A stretch of 64,000 nucleotides of DNA from positions 6,687,881-6,751,880 of the forward strand of contig VXAY01012530.1 in assembly GCA_013399855.1 (NCBI GenBank), in the 5' to 3' direction. A program made the translations under genes and the position numbers. This document shows, piece by piece, positions 54,601 through 64,000 of this stretch; within the stretch, counting starts at the first letter, position 1; the number at the start of each line of letters is the position of its first letter. A model generated the notes under the pieces. The model made no database searches. It was not told where the DNA came from and saw only the letters and a program-made list of their open reading frames with translations. Source of the stretch: Oxyruncus cristatus (taxonomy: Eukaryota > Chordata > Aves > Passeriformes > Cotingidae).

Positions 54601-57600
54601 GTCAGCGCTGGGCTGAGGAAAAAAAAGCCCTTTCCATGAGCTGGTACCCAGCGCAAGGCTGCTGACAGTGATACACAACAATACACAAAGTCTGTGTTTG
54701 CTCTTTGCAGGGCTGTGTCCACACGGCAGTTCACAGAGCAGTTCTTCCAATGGCCTACAACACGTTCTTGCCTCAGTGAGGAAAGGATAAGGATAACCCT
54801 CAGAGTTTGGAGGAAGGGAGGGGAGCAGCTCAGCTGCTCTGAAGCCTTTCTTCTTGAGAAGGCTCATATCACACAAGGAGGACACGCCACTAGGGAGAGA
54901 GATGAAAGGACTTACTGTTTCTTATTGATTAAACTTCCACTCCAAGCTATATAAAGACTTCAAAACTTAAAGGAAGATACTGCAGCATTGCGTTTTCTGC
55001 AGTCTTCATAGACTTTGGAGTCAAATTGCCAGCAATGCCCATTTGCCATATTTATTCCTCAGAGGTTGTTTGCACCAATCTTTTCTAGATTTCTTTTTTG
55101 TTATGTAGTATCAATGAAGTATCTAACACAAATTTTCAGTTTTCTCATAGGTTATTTTTAAGGCTCATAACAAAAATTAAGAGACTAGGAAGATATAAGC
55201 AGAATTTCATGGATTCTTGACATTTGTGTATTTGGATTGTCAGCTGAGTAAAAGAAGGTAGCTTCCCACACAAAGTGAGAGATTTAAGTGTTAGCAGCAG
55301 ACCCTTTTCATTAAAGTAAAGGAAGGAAGACCTTAAACCTCAGAGCAAGGCTAATTCTCACTACTCATCTGGTGGCAGTAAGTGACCTGAATCTGAAGTA
55401 CTTACGCTGAAGGAGACAAGTGTAAATAGCATACATGCAGCCTACCAGAAATACACTCGCTCCAAACAAATACAAGAAATTTCAGAATTTGTATTTAAAA
55501 TGCAACAAAAGGCACTTGAAAATTCTGTCCTAGTATCCACTAAGGTTTCCTATATAACATACACTTTTGAGAGTACAGTGAACCTGATTTCTGTCTCCTA
55601 CAGACCAATTTCTATATAGCTTTTAAGATAATGTGATGATGACTTAGAAAGTAACCAAGAAATCATATGTTTTTTCCCACTAGAGTAACAATATATCCAT
55701 AACTGAAAATGAACTGATACCTTTTATTTTTCTTCATCTACAGACTACACACAATCCAAAATAAGAATAAAGCGTCACTTTATCACACTGAATAATTCTG
55801 AACACATGGTAAGGAAAAAATTTATATATCATGTCTATATGCTGATGCACACCAATTAAACTAGAAATTAAGAGGAAATAAAAGACAAAAAAGGGAAAGG
55901 TCAAATGCAAAAGGGGAGAAAACCAGCCTTGCAGGTTTCAATTAGAAAGAAAAAAAGGGTGTATCAAGGACAACAAAGAATTAATTCAACTATTGTAGAA
56001 TGTTCATTAAGATCATTTCAGACTGAAAGGAGAACTTGGTAATATTAAGTAAAATCCTTTTTATTTAAATCCAAGAAGAACAAGAGAAAGCTAAACAGAA
56101 AGTCTCACAGAGATATAATACATTAAAACATAATTAAAATAAAAACTGAGAGAATGAAAAATATTAGAAAGTTAAATGAAAACGTAATGCAGTTGAAATA
56201 GGATTGAAGGAAAGCAGCATAAAAGGGTTTGACTAAAGCATGATGACTAAAGCAAAAGGAGGAACGCTAAGGAAAACACTTTCACTGAAATATAATGAAA
56301 CAAAATTGTTGCATAATGAGAGAGAGAGGGAGGAGAAGAAAGGAGGGGAGGCATTAATAAATAACAGTGAAATGAGAATAACAGTAATACTCTTTAGTGT
56401 AGATGGGTCTTTCATTCCAACACACTGAGAGGAATTCTTCATCTCAAAATATGTCAAAGAGCGATGAAAAAGTGAATGATAAAAATGGTAGCCCTGGTAG
56501 CAGTGCCAGGGCTCCTCTGCTCCCATCTGGTCAGTTATCAGGACTCTCTTTTCTAGCAGTAGACAAATGTGTACACTTCCCTGCCACCACAGCAAAGCCT
56601 GGAATTTGTTTGAGTAGTAGCTGAGTGATCCTCATAGACACGAGGTCAACTCCCTTAAGGACAAATTTCTGCACTCCCAAAGACTTAAATTGTTTGACAA
56701 AGAAGCAGAATTTCTTCTAGCTGTAGTATTTTATTTCTGTGCTTACTACAAACAGTGGGTCTCAAGAAAAATACTAATCAACCCTAAAGGTTTTACTTGC
56801 AGCCTTCACTTTATCTTGCCATTCTTAGTCTACATCTGCACACACACACGGCAACTGAGAAAGTAAGCTTGATTTCTGTCACTGCCACTACATCATACAC
56901 TACAAATTCATTTCCATATCTTACACCACCCCACATATTAACACTCTAGTTTTAAAAAGTCCTTTTCCCTCCTCAGTCTCCACAGATGGAACTTCTGTGA
57001 AGAATATACTTAGAAAGTGTTCTAAAATAACAAACCCTTAAAAAAAAGTCTCCAATATTGCAAACCTGTGCTACTTTCAAGCATTTTTAGTCTTGACTTT
57101 GGAGGAATGGAACTAAACAAAACAGTCTTAATCTATGAGGGTGTGAGCTAAAAAATAGTTTCACTTACAGAAGTAAGTTTCTAGCAAAAGAGAGTAGATT
57201 AATTTTATATGGCGACCTTAAAAAAGGAGAAGAAATCTTTATAAAAATACACTCTTTAGCACAACTTCTGAGAAACATTGCAGACACCATGAATACAAGA
57301 AGTTCAATCAGGTGATAACTCTGTTCCTTTCTGTCATCAGACACCAAAAACTCCATAACTATATGCAAATGGGAGTTGCATGTAAAAGGAATTAATCTTC
57401 TTCCTGAATGTCCAAAACAGTGTATGACTAGAAGAGATGTTGAGCCATATGAAGCAGATCATTCTCTCCTGGGGGCTGAATGCAATTTAGTAGGGTGGAA
57501 CTTCACTGGTAGGGAATGAAGGGGAGTAAGAGAGTAAGCATGAAGAGAACTGGGAGAAAACCAGTGTATAAGACTGCAAGAAAAATCAGGACTTTATAAA

Positions 57601-60600
57601 GAAACTAAAAAAACCACCCCAAAACACCACAGTTGAGACATCTGTCAGACACAATGCTGTCTAGAAAGACCTGAATTGAAAGCAAAGGAACTTCGCTGCT
57701 TTTTTGTAGTGTTCTGTGAAAAAAAACCTGTCTGGTCTGTCTTTATAAAAAAAAATAAATCTGACATCCATATATCTCAACTTCTCTTTCTGAAGAAAAT
57801 AATCTGAAAAACCTTCCCAAAAGTGAATACTTCTGTGTCTGAGAAATTGTGACATGAGGGTTAAAATCAGGACTTAATGAGAGAAATCATTATCATCTGT
57901 TCCTTTCTAACCAAGCTGAAAATTCTCACTGCGTGAGAATTTCGATAAAAATTTAGCATCCTAGTGTCTCTGCAAAGTCCTACAGAATGGCTTTCAGGTA
58001 AAAACATAATCTTTGTTATGCAGTAACTAATTACAAAGGATTTAGGCACACTGAGAAACTCTAGAGCAATACCTTCTGCCCACTAAGACAAAAAAACTTA
58101 ATACCATGAAGTAATAAAGTCAAACTCAACCCTGAAAAACACTTACAGGAAAAAGCTGTAAAAAAGGCACACAAAGTTGAAAAGTAATTTCAAAAAGAAT
58201 ATTAAAAAGAAAGTTCATGACCTGAATCAGGCTTGCTGGAAAGTGTTAACAATTGTTTCTTAACCAGTATTACCTGCAATAGTCCAAAAGGGAGAACAGG
58301 GAATTTCCTGGACTTAAATCATGCAAAAATCTACTGATTTTGTAGAGAAAACTCCCTGGGAGGCACACTTGGCTCAGCTCAACATCATCATCCAAAATAA
58401 CCGTCAGGGAATCAAGTAGGAAGAAGTAATTCCAATGAACATTGTTAGTACCCTCCCTGTGATGTTGTTCCTGAAATTCCCCAAAGACAAGAGAGAGTCA
58501 TTTAGGTCTGAATAAACCTTTAACATCTGGTATAAAGTCAGGGAACCAGCTAAGGGCTGGGAAGAGGTAGTTAAGGAACAATTCCATCAGCAGTGACAGT
58601 GGAAGACCTGAATTGTGGGTCAAATATCAGTAAAGGTATCTACAATAAACTAGCAAATGAACAATGTAGAAATATCTGAAAGATGATGAGACACTCAGAG
58701 ATTGTAAAATTGGTCACAGGTCTCCAACTGTCGTTCATGTTGGCACGCCATCAGATTGAATTGCCATTCTAATGACAACTGTCAGGATCTAGACAGGTGG
58801 ATCTAGAAGTACAAACTCCATGAGAAACAGTCATGAAATTTCAGCAGAATGGAGTTGTTTCTCATTTACTGTGGTATGCCATAAGAGACACTGTCTAAAG
58901 GTCATGGGCAAACTCCTCTTGTAGCTATGAGCTAATGACATTTTGGATGGGATACTGCCATGAAAAAGGTTGGCATTTTGAACCAAAGACGCCATTTTCT
59001 GCTGTTTATTTCTGATTGCATTCACCGAAATGGCATTTCCTTTTAAATCATTAGGATTATGTCAAATTGCTTAGCTCTGGCATTTATTTCTCCCCGGCAA
59101 TGGGAACTGACTACAAGTGCTAGAACCCTGGCTACCCAGCTCGGTCAAAACAGAAACAATCTCTTGCTAAAATATGGTGATCTTGGCAAGGATCTATTCA
59201 ACACATCACCACAACAATAGATTTAAATAGAGCCATAAAAACCAAGCTTACTAGTGCCAAAACAAGGGGGAAAATAAAGCCCATTTCCCATTCTCAATAT
59301 GGCAAGTAATAAAAAATATCTGGTAAAAATCAAATGAAGCTGGTCAAGCAATGTTAAAATGGCTTGGAATAGTGACAAAAAAAAGATCAGAACAGCTATG
59401 GACAGGCAATATGCACTGGACTGTGAAGCCCACTTTGCATCATTACAGGAAGAGACACAAAAACCAGCATAATGTGGATAATTGCTATCATCTGTAAAAA
59501 GAGCTGGGAATATAGTTAAAATATCAAATAAAGATGGTCAGACATGATACAAGACAACACATTTCTGTCAAAGATGTGTGTTTCTCTCTTTGTTCAGAGT
59601 CAGTTCTTTAGTCTAACACTTTTCTCCTTGCCCATTCTTAATCAGGTCTGCTTGTATGTATTTACGTGGCACCTAACATAGTGTAGACTCCATAAACACT
59701 AGCCACTACAATAACATATTACTCCTGTGAGTGGAAAAACATAAAAAAGTGCAGTCTACAAATAAGATGCCTTAAAATTTTCTAAAAGCATGGGTAAAGG
59801 TGCCAGGCAACTAAATGGCAGCAATACCTTTTCTCTAACAACTTCTTAAAAAAAAATATATTAGTAACCCTTTGGATAACCTTTTCAATGAACTTTCTTT
59901 CACAACTGAGAAGTAGAAATCACTATTTTTAGAAAATATCTATTTAGAATGTAATGTTTCCAAATAGTTACAATTCATCAGTCAAGTCTAGTACATACAG
60001 TAATGCCTCCAGAATGACTAGACCCTTATTCATCCATTTCATAAATTTTCTTCTAATCTATGGCATCAAACAGATGCACAGTGGGGTTTTGTACCTAAGA
60101 ATGCAGTTTGTCAAAGCATTCTAAAACTGATCCATACTAAATAACAGACTACATTGGCTTCCCAGCTGAATGTTAACCCTGATTCTCAAACCACTGAGAG
60201 GATGAGAAAACTTTCATATGCAAGAAAGAGAACTGTTGATAAAATTTGTTGGGTTTGGGGTTTTTTTAGGATGGTAACAGAGAGCCACAAGCACCTGCAT
60301 AATTCCATGTGGGAAGAAGTACTTTAGTCACTAAAATACTATAATATGCTTGATTTGCCCACTGTAAAGCACAGGGTAATTTTTTTTTCAGGTTAGAGGT
60401 GTATTTTATTCACTTACATTGTGTCATTCAAGAGAAAAAAGTAAAACCAGATTCAGTATATTTTAAAAAAACAGAACACACCTTCTTTTAAGCACTGCAA
60501 ATAGATATTTACAAGGCTTTTGGACCAAAAGCATTACAAAAAGGAGAAAGAGAATTCACAATAAAGCAATATAGCATGCAACAAACTGTGGAGTTTTGAG

Positions 60601-61921
60601 ATCTTGCTTTGCTGTCTTAATCAGGCAATAGCTCACACAATTTCTATTTCTGACTTTGCAAGGTTATGGAGTTAATACAGGCCTGTGAGGTCTCAACACA
60701 CTGCAATAGTGTCATTAGTGAAAAAGTTGGGAATAAGGGGTACCTCCTTCCTCAGATGGCCTCGTTATCTCACTGCAGTAAGAAAAGGTAGGGTTCGTGT
60801 CAGAGCCATCTGATTTATAATCTCCCAAACTGGTAGAACGTAAATACTGCTTACTGTAACGGCTTGCTCTTTCTACAAAGGTAGAAAGAAATAAAGAATA
60901 TCACAGTAAATAGATGACAGAAGTGCAAAGACAAGTAACAACATAAACCTCACCACTGCTAACACTGCTTTTGGTACACTGATGATATTATAATTAAAGT
61001 GAATTCTTCACAATTTTGTATCCATTTTGAGCACCATTAGTTCCAAAGCTTGCTTCAGAATCTAATACAACTAAGCTTGTTTTTTGCTTTAAAAGAATAG
61101 CAGAAATGGAAGGTAGGATTGAGATACAAGAACAGGGATGAAGATGAAACACATAAAAATTTCCAGTGGAAAATCCAAATGTTGCTTTATCCCAGCATGC
61201 ATACAAGTGCACGTGGAAATACCTCCGTACATTATTCAAAGGAATATTTAAAGTTCCACTATCAGTAGCAAAGAAAATACATGTGCAAAATTAAACATTT
61301 ACAAGGTTATAGGGTGGGAAAAAAATCCATAAATTTGTAAAGCCAAAACACTGATACATGTTATTATATTACTTTCTCTCCTTTTCCATCTATCCTTAAA
61401 TTATGAATGCCTTGGAGTTGCAAATAATGGCACAAAGCATAATATCATATGCCATATAGGCATATGCTATGCATAAAAAACCAATTTTATAAATAGGCCA
61501 CTTTCTTTAACTCTGAAATTTTATGAGGTCCAGCTATTTGAAAATTCTGCTTATAGTGAGGACAAAGTAGGCCAATGCTTTTTAAGTGGCTACTTGTAAG
61601 TGGCATGAATAACCTGTTTAGGATAAGATTTATTTCACTATTTCTTATCTGCACATGTGGTTACAGATGAAGCTCCTATGAAACACTGCTTTTAAACTAT
61701 TGAAGTTATAAATATATATGAAAGTATACTTATAAAACATACAGCTGGCACATTGACCTGAAAATTTATTGTATCAACTTAGTTTCAAAAACATAAAGAG
61801 CGTGGAAAAGTCAGGATATAAGCAATACCAGAAAGCATATGCAGACTCCTAGATTGAATATTGTCTTCCAGAGGATCAATGTCGAAGATGGAGCCAGGAT
61901 CTGTGCGCCAAACTTTAAGAT
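36465..61921 (-). CDS. NEBL: NEBL (nebulette / LASP-2) coding region, 3' part, spliced
   Basis: This is the whole part of the NEBL coding sequence inside the window, spliced on the minus strand as 61829-61921, 60744-60872, 42159-42274, optionally 36776-36805, then 36465-36641. The joined frame is open from the first exon to the TAA stop and gives 171 residues, or 181 with the microexon. It contains a nebulin-family linker, a Gln/Tyr/Ser-rich spacer and a C-terminal SH3 domain. In the family, nebulette is a Z-disc actin-binding protein of heart muscle, and LASP-2 is the shorter LIM-domain isoform found at focal adhesions and in brain. The order and sequence of the segments match human nebulette as I remember it, and nebulin and LASP1 fit less well because of the terminal EFVN and the [10 protein letters not shown] spacer. 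The 5' exons lie beyond 64000. Confidence 0.95.
36642..36775 (-). other. NEBL short intron with pyrimidine-rich tract
   Basis: A 134-nt intron between the candidate microexon and the SH3 exon. On the transcript strand, the part nearest the donor (36716-36766) is almost all pyrimidine, with TTGCTCTCTGCC and TTCTTTTTTCC elements of the kind bound by PTB proteins. The acceptor side has its own tract (TTTTCTTTCCTTCAACAG). If the microexon is not used, this is simply the end of a 5.5-kb intron. Confidence 0.6.
36776..36805 (-). CDS. NEBL: Candidate NEBL 30-nt in-frame microexon
   Basis: A 30-nt segment flanked on the minus strand by CACTGTATTTTTGACAG (acceptor) and CAG|GTAACTTG (donor). It is in phase 0 on both sides, matching the flanking exons exactly, and encodes [10 protein letters not shown]. 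Inclusion would insert these ten residues between SASL and the SH3 start RTYRAMYDY; skipping restores the form I know from human. The downstream intron is only 134 nt and is very pyrimidine-rich, as is common beside regulated small exons. I do not recall this peptide from human nebulette or LASP-2. The splice sites and frame are directly visible; its use in transcripts is inference. The alternative is a chance splice-like sequence. Confidence 0.6.
36806..42158 (-). other. NEBL intron (5.35 kb)
   Basis: Unique AT-rich intron sequence between the 116-nt spacer exon and the microexon or SH3 exon. I see no coding frame, RNA gene or clear transposable element. The notable part is about 38690-38870, which holds a 14-bp TAATTA palindrome and further TAAT-type and TGTCA motifs. 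Confidence 0.7.
38737..38750. promoter_or_regulatory. 14-bp homeodomain-type palindrome
   Basis: CACCTAATTAGGTG is a perfect palindrome centred on TAATTA, the core recognised by many homeodomain proteins. Nearby are GGCTGTCAGG (38758-38767), containing a TGTCA TALE-type core, the inverted repeat GGAGA/TCTCC (38765-38776), and another TAATTA-containing stretch near 38804. The cluster resembles an enhancer but is unproven. Confidence 0.3.
42159..42274 (-). CDS. NEBL: NEBL exon: spacer before SH3, shared by nebulette and LASP-2
   Basis: A 116-nt exon that opens with two bases (CC), completing an Ala codon with the G carried from the previous exon, followed by 38 codons ending in phase 0. It reads [20 protein letters not shown], then [18 protein letters not shown]. 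The acceptor is TTCTTTAATGCAG and the donor is CTG|GTGAGTAT, both good. Human LASP-2, as remembered, has [21 protein letters not shown] followed by TSVSSMRSMQHSPNL, so most of the exon is nearly identical and the last residues differ in sequence and length. This Gln/Tyr/Ser-rich stretch is probably disordered and connects the repeats or linker to the SH3 domain. It is separated from the linker exons by an 18.5-kb intron. Confidence 0.94.
44637..44662. repeat. Perfect 11-bp inverted repeat, 4-nt loop
   Basis: The arms CTGGGTGCTGA (44637-44647) and TCAGCACCCAG (44652-44662) are exact reverse complements around the loop TCAG. The transcript would form a compact stable hairpin in the large NEBL intron. 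Pairing does not extend beyond the arms, so it is too short for a canonical microRNA precursor. Confidence 0.8.
45528..45546. repeat. (TCA)n microsatellite
   Basis: About six consecutive TCA units in the large NEBL intron. Confidence 0.8.
46920..46940. repeat. 7-bp inverted repeat GTACCTG/CAGGTAC
   Basis: Arms at 46920-46926 and 46934-46940 around a 7-nt loop. An overlapping GGGGTG/CACCCC pair could compete. It lies in a locally GC-richer part of the large NEBL intron. Confidence 0.6.
54605..54654. repeat. Inverted repeat GCGCTGGG/CCCAGCGC
   Basis: Exact 8-bp arms at 54605-54612 and 54647-54654, separated by 34 nt, in the large NEBL intron. The arms are GC-rich against an AT-rich background. 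Confidence 0.6.
60744..60872 (-). CDS. NEBL: NEBL exon: serine/tyrosine-rich nebulette linker
   Basis: A 129-nt exon with phase 1 at both ends. With the preceding G it reads Glu, then 42 residues beginning [18 protein letters not shown] and ending [13 protein letters not shown], with one base carried over. The human counterpart, from memory, ends SCCSEVTRPSDEG, so the C-terminal half is conserved and the basic, Ser-rich N-terminal half has diverged. The acceptor is strong (TTTCTTTCTACCTTTGTAG). The donor GAG|GTACCC is a poor match to GTRAGT. The segment is part of the linker between nebulin repeats and SH3 in full-length nebulette and is absent from LASP-2. It contains basophilic-kinase-like R-x-x-S contexts (for example RSTS), but phosphorylation is only a possibility. 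Confidence 0.93.
60873..61828 (-). other. NEBL intron (956 bp) between linker exons
   Basis: AT-rich unique sequence. It holds an inverted repeat CATATGCC/GGCATATG with arms at 61446-61453 and 61459-61466. No coding frame or mobile element seen. Confidence 0.75.
61829..61921 (-). CDS. NEBL: NEBL exon: conserved nebulin-family linker segment
   Basis: A 93-nt exon with phase 1 at both ends, encoding a split Asp codon, 30 full codons and one base of the next codon. The translation contains [11 protein letters not shown] followed by [13 protein letters not shown]. This segment follows the last nebulin repeats in both nebulin and nebulette, and 93 nt is a typical nebulin-family exon size. The donor is G|GTATTGC at 61828. 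The acceptor is an AG at 61922-61923 preceded by a purine-rich stretch (TTTGGAAAAAG), so it looks weak. The next exon is only 956 bp away. In LASP-2 this exon is skipped, and the phase allows that. The exon identity is very secure; the exact acceptor is inferred from frame and length. Confidence 0.93.
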
Positions 61922-63029
61922 CTTTTTCCAAAGCACAGAAATTATAAGACAGACAAACAACAAGCATGAAAGGAATGATCTTTAGCAATCAGCAATCAAT
62001 TTTCTTCATCTAGAAATTAACAAAAATATCTAGATACTGACACGAAAATATCAGAAAGAAATAATTTCCTGCTTAGAAGAACTTAGTGCATTCATTTTAA
62101 GTTTTGACACTATTTTAAGGAGACTTTTGCTCCCAATTTATTTTCATTTTCTAAACATGACCATAGTATTTTCTTAAGTCTAAATAAATGGGAACAAGTT
62201 AAGTATCACATACCAGAGCTCTTTTACAGTAGCAGAACCAAAATAATCAGAGCTACAAAGGTATTTTCCCAGTTCACCAACAGCACCCTTACTTCATGGA
62301 GATGCTGCAGTATAGATCTCTAAAACTGAGAGTTGGCAGCATCCAGTTGACAGAGGCACTACAGACCCTCCTTTGCATAAAACAGAGATCATGTCAGCCT
62401 AACAAGCAGAATCAGGGGCATAGTTCATCCTACCAAAAACAAATTTCTACTAATTGCTCAATTTATATAAATTCAAAAATATTGATCTTTCTTAATTAAT
62501 TCCAAAAAATGGTCTAAGGAGACAAATTCAGCTGTAGAAATCTACCTTGTAGACATCTGCAGGATAGACTGGTAAAATGAAGCCCACTCTTGATCTTAAC
62601 TAGTAATTTCCTCTGTCTTTCAAATATCTGTTTCCTAGGACACAGACTTACAGTTGATCCAGTACCCCACTACTAAAAAGCATTTCTGGAATTCAATGTA
62701 TGAGTTCAATAACAGTGGTACTCATAGGATCTTCAGCTTTAAGTCATATATGCAAGTTACTAAAATCTCTCAAAATCACATCTCAACACGATATTGAAAG
62801 AAAAAAGAGTCCACAGGGAATAATTAATTTCATATTACACTTCAAGTTAAAATCACAGTAGAAAAGCAAATATAGATTCAACCATGTTTTAATAAACTTT
62901 TAACAAATAATTACAACGTTGTACAGCTTAGGAGGAGGCTTATAATAAATGCAGAGGCAGGTACAGTGTAAATTGCCAATCTACTCACATCAATTTAATA
63001 TATATGATCCTACAGGCAGAAGTGTTCAT
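61922..63029 (-). other. NEBL intron, unique part
   Basis: Intron sequence upstream of the conserved 93-nt linker exon. I looked for a nebulin-repeat exon (SDxxYK-type) on the minus strand and found none, so the next 5' exon lies beyond 64000. Confidence 0.65.
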
Positions 63030-63838
63030 ATGCTTGAGGGTAGGAAGTCTCTGCAGAGGGATCTAGACAGGCTGGATTGATGGGCCAAGGACAGTGGTAG
63101 GAGGTTCAAGGCCGAGTGCCAGGTCCTGCCCTTGGGTCACAATACCTCTGTGCAGTGCTACAGGCAGGGGCTGGAAAGCTGCCCAGTGGAAGAAGATCTG
63201 GGGGTGCTGGTCAACAGCAGCTGAACATGAGCCAGCAGAGATCCCAGGTGGCCAAGAAGGCCAGTGGCATCTTGGCCTGTATCTAAAGCAGTGTGGCCAG
63301 CAGGACCAGGGCAGCGATTGTCCCTCTGTACTGGGCACTGGTGAGGCCACCCCTTGAGAACCATGTTCAGTTTTGGGTCCCTCACAACAAGAAGGACATG
63401 GAAGTGCAGAGAAGGGCAACAAAGCCAATGAAGGGTCTGGAGCACAAGTCTGAGAAGCAGCTGAGGAAGCTGGGGGTGTTCAACCTGAAGAAAAGGAGGC
63501 TCAAGGGAGACCTTACCAGTCTCTACAACTACCTGAAAGGAGACTGGAGCAAAGCAGAAGTAGGTCTCTTCTCCCAGGTAACAAGCGACAGCATGAGAGA
63601 AAATAGCTCCAAGTTGTTCCACAGGAGCTTTATTGGATATTAGAAAAAATTGGATATTAGAAAAAAGTTCTTCACTGAAAAGGTTATCAAGCCCAGGGAA
63701 TTGGTTGAGTAACCATCTCTGGAGATACTTAAAATTGTGCTGACATGATGCTTGGGAACATGGTTTAGTTGTGGGCTTGGCAGTGCTGGGTTGGAGTTGA
63801 TGATCCTAAAGCTCTTCTCAATCTAAATGATTCTATGA
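63030..63838 (+). mobile_element. CR1 non-LTR retroposon, 5'-truncated 3' end
   Basis: About 800 bp of a CR1 LINE on the plus strand, antisense to NEBL. It starts inside the reverse-transcriptase region (GACAGGCTGGATTGATGGGCC) and runs through the C-terminal RT region (translation such as [11 protein letters not shown] and [14 protein letters not shown]), then the 3' UTR, to a tail TGATTCTATGATATCTGCTATTC. Frame breaks and small deletions show that it is dead. 5' truncation is usual for CR1. It contains a 17-bp tandem duplication at 63632-63665. Its closeness to the familiar avian CR1 consensus indicates a bird genome. Confidence 0.92.
63632..63665. repeat. 17-bp perfect tandem duplication inside CR1
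   Basis: ATTGGATATTAGAAAAA occurs twice head-to-tail (63632-63648 and 63649-63665). The CR1 consensus has this segment once, so the second copy arose in this insertion or its source copy. Confidence 0.85.
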
Positions 63839-64000
63839 TATCTGCTATTCTAAAATAAAATAATTATTTAATCTCTTCACACCAGTTTCAAATAAAACCT
63901 TGATGTAAAATACAGTCAGTCAAAGCACAAATCTGTGAGATAACACCTTTTTACTGGGGGTTTTCTTCTTGGACAGATCTGTCTGAAACATTTTCTCAAT
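63839..64000. other. NEBL intron, window edge
   Basis: Short AT-rich stretch after the CR1 tail. No exon or repeat recognised. Confidence 0.5.

Larger units (their letters stand above)
42275..60743 (-). other. NEBL large intron (18.5 kb)
   Basis: Unique AT-rich intron between the linker exon and the spacer exon. It holds small simple repeats and hairpins (listed separately), a somewhat GC-richer stretch at about 44600-45010 and another at about 46850-47640. Open frames there (for example minus 47032-47484) have no recognisable domain and are not supported by a splice pattern I can trust. A MEF2-type sequence CTATTTTTAG is at 59933-59942. I see no further NEBL exon. Confidence 0.65.

Noticed and set aside
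59933..59942. Second MEF2-type match CTATTTTTAG in the large intron
   Set aside because: Expected by chance in AT-rich DNA, and no neighbouring motif cluster supports it.
63062..63643. Open frames up to 154 codons near the right edge
   Set aside because: The plus-strand frame is decayed CR1 reverse transcriptase and the minus-strand frames are its antisense.
1..64000. Search for CRISPR arrays, operons, tRNA/rRNA genes or a new multi-gene system
   Set aside because: None seen; the window is a vertebrate locus with one multi-exon gene and old retroelements.

Overview
The window is vertebrate, and very probably bird, nuclear DNA. It is AT-rich, has almost no CpG, and contains no prokaryotic-style packed genes. 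It carries CR1 retroposons whose 3' tails end in the ATTCTATG-type repeat, plus a TG...CA long terminal repeat of a type common in birds. Coding sequence occurs only as short exons with GT/AG splice sites.

The one gene I can identify is NEBL (nebulette / LASP-2, also called LIM-nebulette), on the minus strand. The window holds its 3' end: a 93-nt exon (61829-61921) and a 129-nt exon (60744-60872) that form the nebulette linker, a 116-nt exon (42159-42274) shared by nebulette and LASP-2, a possible 30-nt microexon (36776-36805), and the last coding exon with the complete SH3 domain and stop codon (36465-36641). All junction phases agree. The exons encode the last 171 residues of nebulette (181 with the microexon). 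Nebulin-repeat and LIM exons must lie beyond 64000. A 3' UTR follows, perhaps 4.7 kb long to a candidate poly(A) site near 31726, but its end is not proven.

Layout: 1-31725 is gene-free, with CR1 pieces at 3519-3616, 3826-3980, 8795-8880 (weak) and 14340-15022, and a solo LTR at 20271-20889 that contains the only assembly gap (20764-20816). 31726-36464 is the putative NEBL 3' UTR. 36465-61921 is NEBL exons and introns. 61922-64000 is NEBL intron with a CR1 copy at 63030-63838. In mammals the gene beyond the NEBL 3' end is PLXDC2; nothing of it is visible here.

No new multi-gene system is present. The most interesting items are the possible NEBL microexon with its pyrimidine-rich flanking intron, the frame-preserving linker exon pair with weak splice signals, a 14-bp homeodomain-type palindrome in a NEBL intron, and a perfect 11-bp hairpin in another. 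Comparisons with human or chicken proteins are from memory; no alignment or search was run.
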